A DNA stretch of 64,000 nucleotides from Trichopria drosophilae (GCA_030407085.1 CM059587.1:97273001-97337000); one strand, 5' to 3'. Shown: positions 11,181-22,265, numbered from the stretch's first letter. The notes: generated by a model not told the origin, from the sequence alone. Numbers and translations are program-made.

Positions 11181-11603
11181 TAAGTATAAGATTTCATTTC
11201 TTTGTAAGTACGGTCCTTTTACATAAATAAACAAACAATAATATTAAATACATGGGTTGTCGTTAAACCGGATATACGTATAAGGTTTTTCCGCGGTCTT
11301 ACTGATGAGTTCACGTGAAAAAACTGGGACGAAACGTATATTTTCTACAATAGACATTTGTTCCTTGTATCACCGCTAGAGGGACACAGAACTATATTAA
11401 TAGTTAAGTCATTTAAATTGCTTATATTCCGAACAGTAAAATCAAAAGTTCTGAGCGGTTATACTACAAATCCCAGCAATGCTCACTTATGTCACATTAT
11501 GTCATACTTAGTGGTTAAAATCGATAACCCATGTATTTAATATTATTGTTTGTTTATTTATGTAAAAGGACCGTACTTACCTAGAAATGAAATCTTATAC
11601 TTA
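11181..11603 (+). mobile_element. Inverted-repeat element carrying a hammerhead ribozyme (copy 1)
   Basis: Left arm 11181-11258 and right arm 11526-11603 are 78-bp inverted copies with about two mismatches. Shared landmarks are TAAGTATAAG at the tips, TACGGTCCTTTTACAT in the middle and CATGGGTT at the inner edge. They enclose a 267-bp core (11259-11525) with a complete hammerhead motif at its left side. The downstream flank reads AAGCGGTCGAGAAAA (11616-11630). A diverged relative at 26153-26407 shares core words (GAAACGTA, AGAGGGA, AATAGTTAA, AAGGACCGT) and the same downstream flank, but its core is inverted relative to that flank. Paired, partly inverted terminal repeats are known in Penelope-like elements, so this may be a Penelope-type terminal-repeat pair or a ribozyme-bearing non-autonomous element. 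Confidence 0.65.
11272..11341 (+). ncRNA. Hammerhead ribozyme, type III topology
   Basis: All core elements are present in order. The stem III 5' strand is ATATACGT (11272-11279), then the cleavage-site A at 11280 (site GUA, cut before 11281). Stem I is formed by TAAGGTT (11281-11287) and GGTCTTA (11295-11301), including three G-U pairs. CTGATGA lies at 11302-11308. Stem II is GTTC (11309-11312) with GGAC (11327-11330). GAAA is at 11331-11334, and the stem III 3' strand ACGTATAT (11334-11341) pairs perfectly over 8 bp with the 5' strand. In natural hammerheads these invariant residues form the self-cleaving core. Here the RNA would cut itself inside the inverted-repeat element. Activity and the loop I-loop II contact cannot be judged from sequence alone. 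Confidence 0.8.
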
Positions 11604-12089
11604 TTATTTATTAATAAGCGGTCGAGAAAAACATTATATGTTGCTTTTGCAACGATTACTGTATTTCACGCAATAACATCTGTTTTTGCTTCTACAGAGA
11701 TTGTTTACAACTTTAAATTGTATTCTTTGAAATGTAAAAGTTCAAATGATTTTTCAATATGCGTTACTCGATTATTACAACTAGTTTGGTATATATTCAC
11801 TCGTGGGTTTTTCCAATTTCGGTTTTAATTATTTTCCTTACTGAGTTTTATAAACTTATTTATTTAATTCTTTTTTTATGTTTTTAAGAAAGCGGTGTAT
11901 TGATTGTGCCAATGGACTTTTATAATTCTGTTTATAAGTTTTTCTGACAATCGTATTGGACTTTAAATGTAAGGGGAATCTTTTTAATGTTTTTCATACT
12001 TTTTTATTAAAATTGCATGCTGAAAAGTTATTTGGATTTATCATTTTTACTGAATTTTGTTTTTTGTATACGATTTTATTTTGTTACAA

Positions 12090-12130
12090 GAATGAAAACC
12101 TGAATAAATAAGGTTGAAACGTTATATGAA
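12090..12130 (+). repeat. Degenerate ribozyme-like or Penelope-like end
   Basis: AACCTGAATAAATAAGGTTGAAACGTT has an AACC/GGTT stem between CTGA and GAAACG, recalling the CTGANGA...GAAAC order, but the CTGANGA box is altered. It lies 0.5 kb downstream of the ribozyme element and may be part of the same retroelement. Confidence 0.25.
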
Positions 12131-14095
12131 AATTTTGAATTGGTTTCTACTTTTCGTTCACTACAAGAAATAACGTCTAATATGAATTTTTTTACTTAAG
12201 AAAGCTACTACGAAAAGAAGATTTTATTTCTTTATTTATATTGTAAATATTGTATTAAGAAAAGCATTTAAAAGTTTGCTTAGAACTTGCTCAATAAGGT
12301 GGGACATTATTTCGATCGAAGTTCTTTTAACATCTTTTATGAAATCTGGGTATGTCGTAAAAATTAAAAACTAAGAATACTTCTTTTAGCGGGGAAAAAC
12401 ATAAACTAGAAAAACACAAATATGAAACCTTATTTGATTTAAATCGCACTTGAAATTAAGTGTCTTTTATTGGCATTTGCTGGACCTGAACTTGGCTTTC
12501 CAGTCCTAAAGCAATAAAAAAATGCTCGAAAATAACTGAACAAAGGCATAACCTGTATGTGAGTGATATTACTTTGTAATTACTGTGTACTACAAAAATT
12601 ATGCAGTTTGAAACTTACTACTTAAATAGTTCCGGAGAAAATATATTCCGTGACAACCTGAGTCCAGTTTTTGGCTAGTTTATGTTCAGAGTCTCATTAT
12701 TTTCCTTGTTACAAGTATAAGGAAATTGGGCAGTGTGAAAAACAGGATAAATTTCTACCCTCGAACCTATTTTACATAATGAATTTATTTTACATTGAAA
12801 TATTCACTTTTAATAACACCAACAAAGTTATTATTTTGCATATACAGACTTCCTGTATACAAATTACGTTTCCAGTTTGAAAATCCGGATCAATCTTATC
12901 GTCACTTTACCAATACGTACAGTAATAATATAATAGCTATATACATACATAATGTAACATAATCTTCTGAAATAATAATCCGGGCAAATATTACATTTAC
13001 GCATCCAAATCTATTCAAGTGCTTGGAAACAATTCAACAGTCAACAATTTAAAGTTTAAATTATAGTGGTTCCGACTATGCGGCCTTTGGCTCATGTACT
13101 CATCGATTGGCCAGTGTTCAGTAAATTCATCTGTTTAATGGGTTATTGACAAAATCTGAAAATGATCATTTGCAAAACTTTGAAACCGAGCACATGCCAG
13201 CCGGTATATTACATAATATAATAGGTATTATTTTTATTATTAATTTTTCGTTTCGTCTTAATATTTATAATTAATAAATGAATAATTTCTTCTTGATCGC
13301 CTTATCAAATTAAATATGAAGACTTGTCTTCTTGGAATGGAAGGTCTAATTAAATTATAGAATATGATATTTTGTATGTCTTTTTTTTGTAGAAAATTTG
13401 ATCGGTTTTTTCTTTTGTTCGACCTCTGCATAATCTAGTATTGGATCGACTCCAAAAACTAATCAGATCTACGTTAGACTAGGTAAACTCACAAAGCAGT
13501 TGAATTTTAAAATTGGTCTTACCGTTAGCGAGATATTGTGAGATAATAAAAATGGGATCTTATTTGCAACATCACGGACACCAATTTTTTTATAGCATTT
13601 TTTAGTTCTTTGAGGTCTGAAACGTCGACCTTTGATGAACAATTGTAGCGTTATGTTTTGCTCAGGCGACCAACTTCAATACTTCGTCTAGACTTTTCGT
13701 CTACGTTGAAGAAATGAACAACTTCAGCCATTTACTTTTTACTGATTACTGAGAAAACAAAACAATACTAGGTAGTGTTGGTTAATTCTTACTACACATG
13801 GTGTTAGATGTCAATTGATTGGTATATCAGTGTGAGGATCATTTTTATGAATTTCATTCAATTTAATGGACAAAGTTAAGATTATTAATATATTATATCA
13901 AATGTAAATACCACCTCTATTGTAGAATTTTGTAAAAATAAAAATGAGCGAAAATTAAAAAAAAAAGCTTAATTTTTAAGCAAACATATTTTTCAAACGA
14001 TATTGCCGATTTTGACAGAAAAGAAATAGACCACAAAACAATTTACACATACATGTTTTGACAATTCTAGAATATTCGTTAAGAATAATTATTGT
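12131..14095. other. A/T-rich stretch without gene
   Basis: Nothing supportable was seen apart from A/T tracts and short chance frames. Confidence 0.5.
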
Positions 14096-14099
14096 CTTG

Positions 14100-14370
14100 T
14101 TCCAGGGGAGCGAACGGAAGCTATGCAGCGCGATGCCGCCTATTCGTCTTCCGGCGCTATTGGACTCTACGCTGGGATTCTATTTCCGCTGACGTGGTTT
14201 CTCGCAATAGCCCAAAACCGCCAAATTTTACTCTATTGACGTAACTTCCGTTATTTTCTACGACACGCAAACCGCACTTCGCTCATTGCACGTTGTGTGT
14301 CAGCTCTCTTTGGAGACCTTCGTTAAGTAGGACTTCGAAAAAACGCGGGGGCCCGCAAGTTTTTTAAAAA
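14100..14370 (+). other. CpG-rich patch, possible exon or promoter
   Basis: Sequence abruptly becomes CpG-rich at 14104, directly after a good splice-acceptor-like tract (ATTGTCTTGTTCCAG). The open plus frame behind it runs to a TGA about 130 bases on and encodes a hydrophobic stretch (GAIGLYAGILFPLTWFLAIA) followed by NRQ. That would suit a membrane segment, yet no donor or family supports it. A CpG promoter for a flanking transcript is equally possible. Confidence 0.25.
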
Positions 14371-15013
14371 GCACCGTATTAGGTTAAGTCTATTTAATTT
14401 ATTTAAAGCGCACAACGTAAAAAACGAAAGGATGCAGCCAGCAGAGGATAAATAAATATTTTAGTAACAAACCGATTTTCAATTTATTTACCCTTGCAAA
14501 TACATTTATTGTGGTTTTGATCGTTTCAGATTTGATTGGTGAAGAAGGTAATATTACAATAAGATTGTAAAATTAGTTATACTATTCAGATATACAATTT
14601 ATTATTGGTGTAATATTCGGATCCCGGAGTAACCCCCCCCCCCCCCAAAATTCTTCCCTGGAAATTTCGCCCTCCGGAATAAACCTCTCCGGAAATTTCC
14701 CTTCTAGAAAATAACTCCTTCGGAAATTTACCCCCTAGAAAACAGCCCCTCCGGAAAAAAGAGAAAACCACGTTTTATCATTCCCCCAGAAATTACCAAT
14801 CATATATATTGCTCAGTTTCAGTGCTCACGCGCTAGTTAATAGTTGACTCAAGCACAAGAAGTATCAAAACGCCTCTCGACATTATCAAATCGAATCAAC
14901 ATAAACCGATATTAATACTAAATGGATATATGTTTAATAAACATCAAGAAATTACCACCAAAGTGATCTGGCGATGCATTAAGTACCGAAGTAAATCCTG
15001 TCGTGCTATATAT

Positions 15014-16790
15014 TGAGTAATTCTACAGTACTTTTAACTTTTACCGTACGTGACGATATATCATGGATGCAAATGGATATCACTAAAACAAAATCGAGAT
15101 TCTTGTCGTATAATATATTACGAAACTAGTCCTTGTACGTTTTGTCAGACTATTAAGCATTGTAATGCAGACAAACGAGCTTAAAGTACGATTTTTCCAA
15201 ATTTTAGAGCGTACAATGCAACATTTTTATTTTGATATTGCTCTTAAAAAAATAACTTTAGTCGAATCGCTCTGTAAATTTCAGAGAATCTCCGCATAAT
15301 TATATTGTTTCAAATAGAAAGCGGTCCAATAGTGTGCCTATCTTTAAAAAAATTCTACAGCTTAAAATGTGAGCGTAACACCGATTATTAGAAATTCGAA
15401 AATTTCTTACTTTTTTCATTATAGAAAAAATAACTTTTTCTTATGTCAATTTTTAATTTCACATATTCATTCTACATGAAAAGCCCTACAAAATGAGATG
15501 TCCAACATACGTGTGCCTCAAAAGCTTACTTTGTGGGAAGACTTTAAAAATGGTCTGTTCTGTGCGAAACTCGTTCGAAAAAGCAACATTTTCAAATGGC
15601 ACACTTAAAGGACGTTTATTACGGGGATCAACTAGGATGTAATTTCTTCCTTATAGTATTTCTGAAGTTCCCATCACATGTTTAAGTTGCCGTTGGATAT
15701 CCTACATCGTAAAATCGACATTTTAGTAACATGAAATATTGACACTCCACATTTTTTTTAATTATTCATTATTTTTACGATTAGAATGCAAGACTGACAC
15801 CGTAAAAAGTAAATTAACGTTTTTTGGGATGAAAATAGCTATTTAATAAAAAAAATAAGTCACGATCAGTCGATATTAATACACGGATAGATATATTTGA
15901 CCACCACAGGTAAGAGTTGACTATCAAAGTTGTCAGGTCTGAAAATGACGTTGTTAATGCAGTTAGTCGGTCACCGGATAGTAAAGTACATGTATTCGTT
16001 ATAACTAGAAATGATATAGAAGAAATCGATAAATTGATTAATCCCAATATAAAATCACCACCGCATTCAAATAAAATTATGCAAATTATCTGGAATAAAA
16101 CAGATTCTGGAACGCTTTTCTTAAATTCTCTATCTTGTCATGCGTGTTTAAAAAAATCTCCTTGTCGTCATTATTCCTTGACAACAAATGGATGGTGTTT
16201 AAGTGATGTTAATAAGATAAGACTTAAAAAACCTAAAACTAAAAGACCAACAAAATAATTATGATAAACTATTTAGACTTTAGAGTTTTGATTATTGTTG
16301 TGATTATTATTGTTGATTAATTATTAATTTTGGAAAAATATGATGTTCATCAAATCTGCGTATTAATGTTTTGAAATATGTAAATATATTAATCTTTGTT
16401 TAATAAAATATATATGTTTCTATTATGAATTGTTTCTCAATATTTTCCCCAACGTTCATCAACATTCTTTTTTTCATCATCAGTTATTGTCATATAAATT
16501 AAGAATTTGTTGACTTTTGTCATTGACTCTTCTCGAAGAAACATAAATCATGTTATAGAATTCATTCCACCTACAATTTTATTAAAATTTCGAAATTATT
16601 GTAAAAAGCGTAAGTTTTTCATATTTTGTGCAATATAAAAAAAAATGTTGTCCAAAAACGAGTAACACCAACTGTTTCTTATCCCTTAAGAGCCCCAGAA
16701 ACAAGAAAAAAATGTTCCATTAGTGTGCCACTAAAATAATTTTTCATGATCTTTAGAAGAGAAAAGTTAAAGGTTCTGTAGAATTACTCA
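15014..16790. mobile_element. 1.8-kb nested TIR element around a Cys/His-rich ORF
   Basis: TGAGTAATTCTACAG at 15014 is repeated in inverse (CTGTAGAATTACTCA) ending at 16790. Similarity continues about 29 bases inward (CTTTTAACTTTT). TAT flanks both sides. The inside contains the reading frame 15914-16258 with a 3' AATAAA, and repeated words such as AGTGTGCC. It may be an autonomous but degraded element, or a non-autonomous one that captured a host exon. Confidence 0.55.
15914..16258 (+). pseudogene. C-terminal fragment or last exon of a Cys/His-rich protein
   Basis: The frame is open from 15914 (after TAA at 15911) to TAA at 16256, about 114 codons, with no good ATG start. A splice acceptor upstream (CCACCACAG or nearby AG) is likely, making this a final exon. 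The C-terminal half holds a compact metal-binding-like pattern, SLSCHACLKKSPCRHYSL, followed by NGWCL and a basic tail (KKPKTKRPTK). The N-terminal half has a plausible alpha/beta pattern (KVHVFVITRNDIEEI). A polyadenylation signal AATAAA follows at about 16402. Similar short Cys/His C-termini occur in insect transposon-linked proteins, as far as I recall, but I cannot name the family. Its position between TIRs suggests transposon coding sequence or a captured exon. Confidence 0.45.
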
Positions 16791-16848
16791 TATGTCACAC
16801 CACTGCGGCAAAACAAAGAGGCTCTATATAATTAAAGAGTGTACACCT

Positions 16849-16892
16849 GACCTAACCTAACCTAACCTAAACTAACCTAACCTAACCTAACC
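16849..16892 (-). repeat. Short arthropod telomere-type repeat (TTAGG)n
   Basis: About eight CCTAA units, one imperfect (ACTAA), read as TTAGG on the minus strand. Being this short and inside a transposon, it is interstitial, not a chromosome end. It supports an arthropod source. Confidence 0.85.
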
Positions 16893-17042
16893 ATTTTTCC
16901 AGAGGGGCTATTTTCTGGGGGTTAAATTTCCAAGGGGGTTATTTTCTAGAAGGGAATTTTCCGAGGAGGAATTTTCAGGGGACCAAAATGTCGGTCACCT
17001 AATATTCTAACCGAATGACTGAAAAAAAAAAGATATATATAT

Positions 17043-17453
17043 TGTTAACGACTGGTGGAAGGGCTTGTAAATAAAACACGCGGTTTGATCAATTATTTAT
17101 TCCGATCCGTGCCGGTGACGATCCAATCGCGACGCGGACTTCCTAACCCGACGACGACGTTCCAGAACGTTCTCTCTCCACCCGATCGTCACGGTTCGAT
17201 TTTTCAAACTCTCGAACATGTAAATAGACTGCAACGTCGTTTTATATATCGATATTGTAATATTCGAATTTCAAATAATTTCATCGGGATCGTCACCATT
17301 TCGAAGGGCCTTTACATAATTTTCCTGACAGGACACCTTCGTTTTGAGAGGTACCCCCATTCGGGTGTGCAATGGCGTAGGGAAAACCACCTCTGTGGGA
17401 AAAAACCTACGCCGGGTACCGCAGTCGATAAAACATCGATTCTGTCCGTAACA
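17043..17453 (+). mobile_element. Probable solo LTR (411 bp)
   Basis: The block starts TGTTAACGAC and ends GTCCGTAACA, giving the TG...CA termini and a short inverted repeat (TGTTA/TAACA) typical of retrotransposon LTRs. TATAT flanks both sides (17038-17042 and 17454-17458), a 5-bp target duplication, though in A/T-rich sequence this is weaker evidence. An AATAAA at about 17072 fits an R-region signal. The CpG-rich composition differs from the flanks. A 171-codon frame covers it (17055-17570) but is an accident of base composition. No internal retrotransposon genes are adjacent, hence solo. Confidence 0.55.
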
Positions 17454-17896
17454 TATATATTCCAATTGGATTTTCTGACTAAATTTATTAAACTATTAGT
17501 AGAACACTTTTACAAAATAGTTAGAAAGTATAAACTCACCACCGTACACAGTAAAATAAATTGTGCATAAAATTTTACTATTACGGCTAAATGTTCCACA
17601 GAAAATAATAAGTAAAATTCTAGGCAGTTTTATATCACTTTAATTCGCTAATCGCGAATTACTTATAAAACAAAAAAGAAATGAAAATGATAAAATTCAC
17701 TAGAAAATAGTGAATACAGTTTCTGATATTTAACAAAATAAAATTCCATAACCGCTATAAACACTCTACCGAGGATTAAAATTTATTTTGATGAAGAACA
17801 TAATTCTTGTATAATCCGAAAATCTTATAGCACAATTACGGGAGGTAAGAGAAATAATTCTGCTTTACTTCGAATCGAAGGTTGTCTATGATTTTA

Positions 17897-18316
17897 GGGT
17901 GCACCTAAAAAACCCGACTTTCAAAAAACAGACATTAAAAAATCAGACATTTCCAAAAACAGAGATTCATAAACCAGATATTTCAAAAAACTGACTCAAA
18001 ATGTGTTTGCATTTTGAAATGGCTGGTTTTTAATGTCTGTTTTGAATGTCGGGTTCGCTGAATGTCTGTTTTTTATGTGTCTGGTTTTTGAGTGTTTGCT
18101 TATTTAAACGTCTGGTTTTTTAAAGCAGAGCTTTTAAAGTGTCTGGTTTTTAATGTCTGTTTTTGAAATGTCTCGTTTTTGAATGTCGGGTTTTTTAAAA
18201 GCCTATATTTTAAGTGTCTGGTTTTTGAGTGTCTGTATTTTTAAGTGTCTGTTTTTTTAAATGTCTAGTTTTTTAAGTGTCTGTTTTGTGATTTGTCGGG
18301 TTTTTGAGGTACACCC
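17897..18316. mobile_element. hAT-like MITE built of short tandem repeats
   Basis: Termini GGGTGCACCTAAAAAACCCGAC and, inverted, GGGTGTACCTCAAAAACCCGAC form a TIR of about 22 bp. The 8-bp sequence TGATTTTA flanks the element exactly on both sides (17889-17896 and 18317-18324). The interior is an array of roughly 16-18-bp units such as AAGTGTCTGGTTTTTG with variants, continuing the TIR's own GTC-GGTTTTT motif. Eight-base duplications are characteristic of hAT elements. No transposase is present. Confidence 0.8.
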
Positions 18317-18934
18317 TGATTTTATATATCAATAAGTAAAGAACTATAATTTTTTTGTTTGTTTTATGACTGGAGAAAGTTTTGGAAATCATTCTTGAAG
18401 TTATAGATTGTGCACAGGAAAAGTACGGTGCAGACAACTACTTAAGCTGTTGTATTTTCCTTTTTCGATTTTCCGATTTGAACAACAATTTTTTAAACTT
18501 TCCACGTGATCAAAAAATTTGATAGTAAGTGTTAATTCTTATCATACTCTAACAAAATGTATCACTTCCAGAGTTGGAAAGAGTTGAAGATAAACTTAAA
18601 ATTATTACCAAAAATACTCGATGAATTATTGTTTTTCACACAATATAACTTAAAAGTTTTTGTTGTATCTATTCACGTGATGTCATTAACTTTTGCAAGG
18701 CGAAAAAAGAGAATTTAAACTAAAAGATAAAATGTTAATATAGCGATGTATTTTTTATCTGCAACTACACAGAACATCGCCTATGTTCGGAATATCTTTT
18801 AAATTTACAAATATATTTAGCTGCAGGAAAAGTTTATTCGGTATAATAGCAAACTAATATCATTCGATATACTTTCATATTGAATAACCAAGTTTTTAAA
18901 TTTTGTAGTTAGTAATACAAAAGATCTTCCTATG

Positions 18935-20245
18935 AAATATGGACATTGGTGACAGCAGAGAACAAGGATAAAAAAATAATGTTGGATTACTTGAATAATA
19001 AGAAAAAATAACAATTAAAAAATGTGACATTATAAATGCCACGTTCGTGTGAGAAATTCCCTGGCAGTGTCATAAATATTAGTGTCCCATGCGTTGTTTG
19101 TTCCTAGATAACTATGAATCACTTTTTCCGAAATCGTGGAGATGATGAATTACGTCAATGAAATTAAAGATAAAATCTGGACAGATTTTGAATTATTGCA
19201 TAACTTTACAGTGTATACTTTCCACAGTTTAAATCGAGACTGTAACAACGCATTAGTATATCTATCGCAACTCGATAATATTTAAAACAGTTAATTATAT
19301 TTTTTGATTCCCAAGGTTCAACCTGCCTTCATTTAAGAGAAAGATAATTTTCACCTTAAAAAATTAAAATATTTTTCAATCAATGTTAAAATGGGTTGGA
19401 TATCATATTGAAACCAAAGAATTAAAACTGAACATTTTAAACATTATTTCGAATCTTTTTGGACTAACTTTAAGCCAAATGTCCACAAATCGCAGAACTT
19501 GCAACGATATAAAAAATCGAATTTAAAAACGGTTTAATGTGTTATCAAATATTGTATTTTCCTTTCATAATCAATGTTATAAACAAGCCTACGGAGCACC
19601 AATGTGCTCTCCATTATCATCGATTATTGGTAATATTGTTACGAAATATACAGAAAACATACCCATTGACAAACTACATTTTAACTTAAGGTATGGGGTA
19701 AAATTCCTCAAGTGTCCTAACTAAAAATCCGATAACTTCGAATCGTCTCCTTTTTTATTACCATATAGATGCCAATCAAACAAGCATTCTCAAATTTTTT
19801 TCAAATTTTTAAAACCACAGTTAACCGTTGTAGAATTTTGTAAAAAATTTCACGCTATGAAAAAATGCTAATTTTTAAATGTGTGTACCTTTTTTTATAC
19901 TTATCGGATTGGAAAAATAAAAAATGCAATTTCTTCGTCTTGAAACGTACTTTCATGCAGATTTAATCAATTTTTAGCAAAATCAAAATTTCATCAAAAT
20001 GTTCGTAAATGAAAAATAAAAACGATTTTTTTTCAAAGATGGGGTATTATAGAGTCTAGAAAGAAAGCTGAGTACTTTTCCTAAAAGACCACCAAGTTTC
20101 AAATAGGCGTTTTTTGTTGTTCTCGAGAAATTAAATAAAACGTCAATAACTCATTTTACCAGAAACGTGCAGTTTCGAACAAACTCGAGTGTCGTTTAAC
20201 ACAAATTGGTTTATTACAATATATAAGACTTTCTATGTGGATTTA
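18935..20245 (+). repeat. Left arm of a giant palindrome
   Basis: About 1.3 kb that recurs in inverse at 20612-21943. Landmarks include GCCACGTTCGTGTGAG, CGCATTAGTATATCTATCG, TGCTCTCCATTATCATCGA and CTCGAGAAATTAAATAAAACG, each found inverted on the other side. It includes the Penelope-like RT remnant. Arms differ by scattered point changes and small indels. Confidence 0.85.
19539..19650 (+). pseudogene. Penelope-like reverse transcriptase fragment
   Basis: The frame reads SFHNQCYKQAYGAPMCSPLS followed by SIIGNIV. This matches the conserved RT block of Penelope-like elements, in which F..., YxQ...G.aMGSPlSp...an is usual. The second G of the MGSP core is Cys here and no catalytic YxDD block follows, because the flank turns into an unrelated repeat at about 19770. 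The element is therefore dead. The endonuclease half of the same type of element lies at 22266-22527. Confidence 0.7.
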
Positions 20246-20611
20246 GGTAACTATTTTAATATAAATAAAAGAAAAATGACCGAACACTTGTTATTTGCTT
20301 TTTCTTTTTAACGTCTTTGTTGTCGATGTCTGCATTTTTCGTTTTTGAACTTTATTCTTCCCATATAGTTAAAAAATGATGTATTTCGCAGATGACGAAA
20401 CCTTTTTATGATCTTATTTTGAATTAATTCTATATGTAGTCAACCAAATCAGATTCTCAGCCAAAAGCATAAGAAAGTCGACTCAGAAAAAATGATACTT
20501 TTTGTTATGAAATGGCGATTTAAACCATGAAAACTTTGTTTTTATAAAGATTAACATCCGTTTAATGTTTTCTCACTCCCCTCCTCCCCGCCACACACAT
20601 ACATGACATAC
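20246..20611. other. Loop of the giant palindrome
   Basis: About 370 bp of unpaired A/T-rich sequence between the arms, with no recognisable gene. Confidence 0.6.
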
Positions 20612-21943
20612 ACATCCACATAGAAAGTCTTATATAAGACAATATTGTAATAAACCAATTTGTGTTAAACGGCACACGAAGTTGTTCGAACCTGCACGTT
20701 TCTGGTGAAGCCATTCGGCGAGGCTGTTAGTTATTGACGTTTTATTTAATTTCTCGAGAACAACAAAAAACGCCTATTTGAAACTTGGTGGCCTTTTAGG
20801 AAAAGTACTCAGCTTTCTAGACTACTAAAAAAAAATACCCCATCTTTGAAAAAAAATCGTTTTTATTTTTCATTTACGAACATTTTGATGAAATTTTGAT
20901 TTTGCTAAAAATTGATTAAATCTGCATGAAAGTACGTTTCAAGACGAAGAAATCGCATTTTATATTTTCCGAATCCCATTAGTATAAAAAAAGGTACACC
21001 CATTTAAAAATTAGCATTTTTTTCATAGCGTGAAATTTTTTAAAAAATTCTACAACGGTTAACTGTGGTTTAAAAAATTTGAAAAAATCTGAGAATGCTT
21101 GTTTGATTGGCATCTATCTGGTAAAAAAAAATGGAGACGATTCGAAGTTATCGGATTTTTGGTTAGGACACTTGAGGAATTTACCCCATATCTTAAGTTA
21201 AAATTTAGTTTGTCAATGGGTATGTTTTCTGCGTATATTCCGTAACAATATTAGCAATAATCGATGATAATGGAGAGCACATTGATGCCTCGTAAGGTTG
21301 TTTTTAACATTGATTATGAAAGGAAAATACAATATTTGATAACACTAGCATTAAACCATTTTTAAATTCGATTTTTTATATCTTTGCAAGTTCTGCGATT
21401 TGTGGACAGTTAGCTTAAAGTTAGTCCAAAAAGATTCGAAATAATGTTTAAAATGTTCAGTTTTAATTCTTTGGTTTCAATATGATATCCAACCCATTTT
21501 AACATTGATTGAAAAATATTTAAATTTTTTTAAGGTGAAAACTTATCTTTCTCTTAAATGCAGACAGGTTGCACCTTGAGAATCAAAAAATATAATTAAC
21601 TGTTTTAAATAATATCGAGTTGCGATAGATATACTAATGCGTTGTTACAGTCTCGATTTAAACTTTACAGTATACACTGTAAAGTTATGTAATAATTCAA
21701 AATCTATTCAGATTTTATCTTTAATTTCATTGACGTAATTCATCATTTCCACGATTTCGGAAAAAGTGATTCATAGCTATCTAGGAACAAACAACGCATG
21801 GGACACTAATATTTATGACACTACCAGGGAATTTCTCACACGAACGTGGCATTTATAATGTCACATTTTTTAATTTTTATTTTTTCTTATTATTCAAGTA
21901 ATCCAACATTATTTTTTTATCCTTGTTCTCTGCTGTCACCATA
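20612..21943 (-). repeat. Right arm of the giant palindrome
   Basis: This is the inverse of 18935-20245. It carries an inverted, diverged copy of the RT fragment at about 21240-21362 on the minus strand. It ends at TCTGCTGTCACC (about 21943), where similarity to the left arm stops and a third copy of an inner segment begins. Confidence 0.85.
21240..21362 (-). pseudogene. Inverted copy of the Penelope-like RT fragment
   Basis: The complement repeats the RT block of 19539-19650 (GAGAGCACATTGATGCCTCG on the plus strand corresponds to the G.PMCSP region) with extra substitutions. It is non-functional and part of the palindrome. Confidence 0.6.
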
Positions 21944-22183
21944 CGAACATTTTGATGAAATTTTGATTTTGCTAAAAATTGATTAAGTACTATCTGCATG
22001 AAAGTACGTTTCAAGAGGAAGAAATCGCATTTTTTATTTTTCCAATCCGATTAGTATAAAAAAAGGTACACCCATTTAAAAATTGGCATTCTTTCATATC
22101 GTGAAATTTAAAAAAAATTCTACAACTGTTAACTGTGGTTTTAAAGATTTGAAAAAATTTGAGAATGCTTGTTTGATTGGTTT
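21944..22183 (-). repeat. Third partial copy of the palindrome's inner segment
   Basis: The stretch from ACGAACATTTTGATGAAA to GAATGCTTGTTTGATTGG repeats 20879-21112 in the same orientation. Together with 19770 onward, which starts with the inverse of this end, it outlines an inverted-repeat insert of 19770-22183 inside the Penelope-like element. Confidence 0.75.
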
Positions 22184-22265
22184 AATACGTATCAAAACCT
22201 ATATACAATATTATTGGTAATATCAAATCATACTAAGATGAAATTAAAAATACCCACGTCTTCAT

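Larger units (their letters stand above)
14607..17012. mobile_element. 2.4-kb TIR element with internally repeated ends
   Basis: The left end (14607-14762) and right end (about 16893-17012) are inverted copies. The outer tips read GGTGTAATATTCGG and, inverted, GGTTAGAATATTAGG. Inside each tip lie short tandem units around GGAAATTTCC and CTAGAAAATAAC, so the TIR is itself repetitive. The left copy carries a poly-C run at about 14633-14646. The element encloses a second TIR element (15014-16790), a Cys/His-rich reading frame and a short TTAGG block. The target duplication is unclear. Confidence 0.6.

Noticed and set aside
16849..16892. Telomere
   Set aside because: Only about eight TTAGG units, internal to a transposon with ordinary sequence on both sides.
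17055..17570. 171-codon open frame as a gene
   Set aside because: It begins at GTG, covers a probable solo LTR from end to end, runs out into A/T-rich flank and resembles no protein family.
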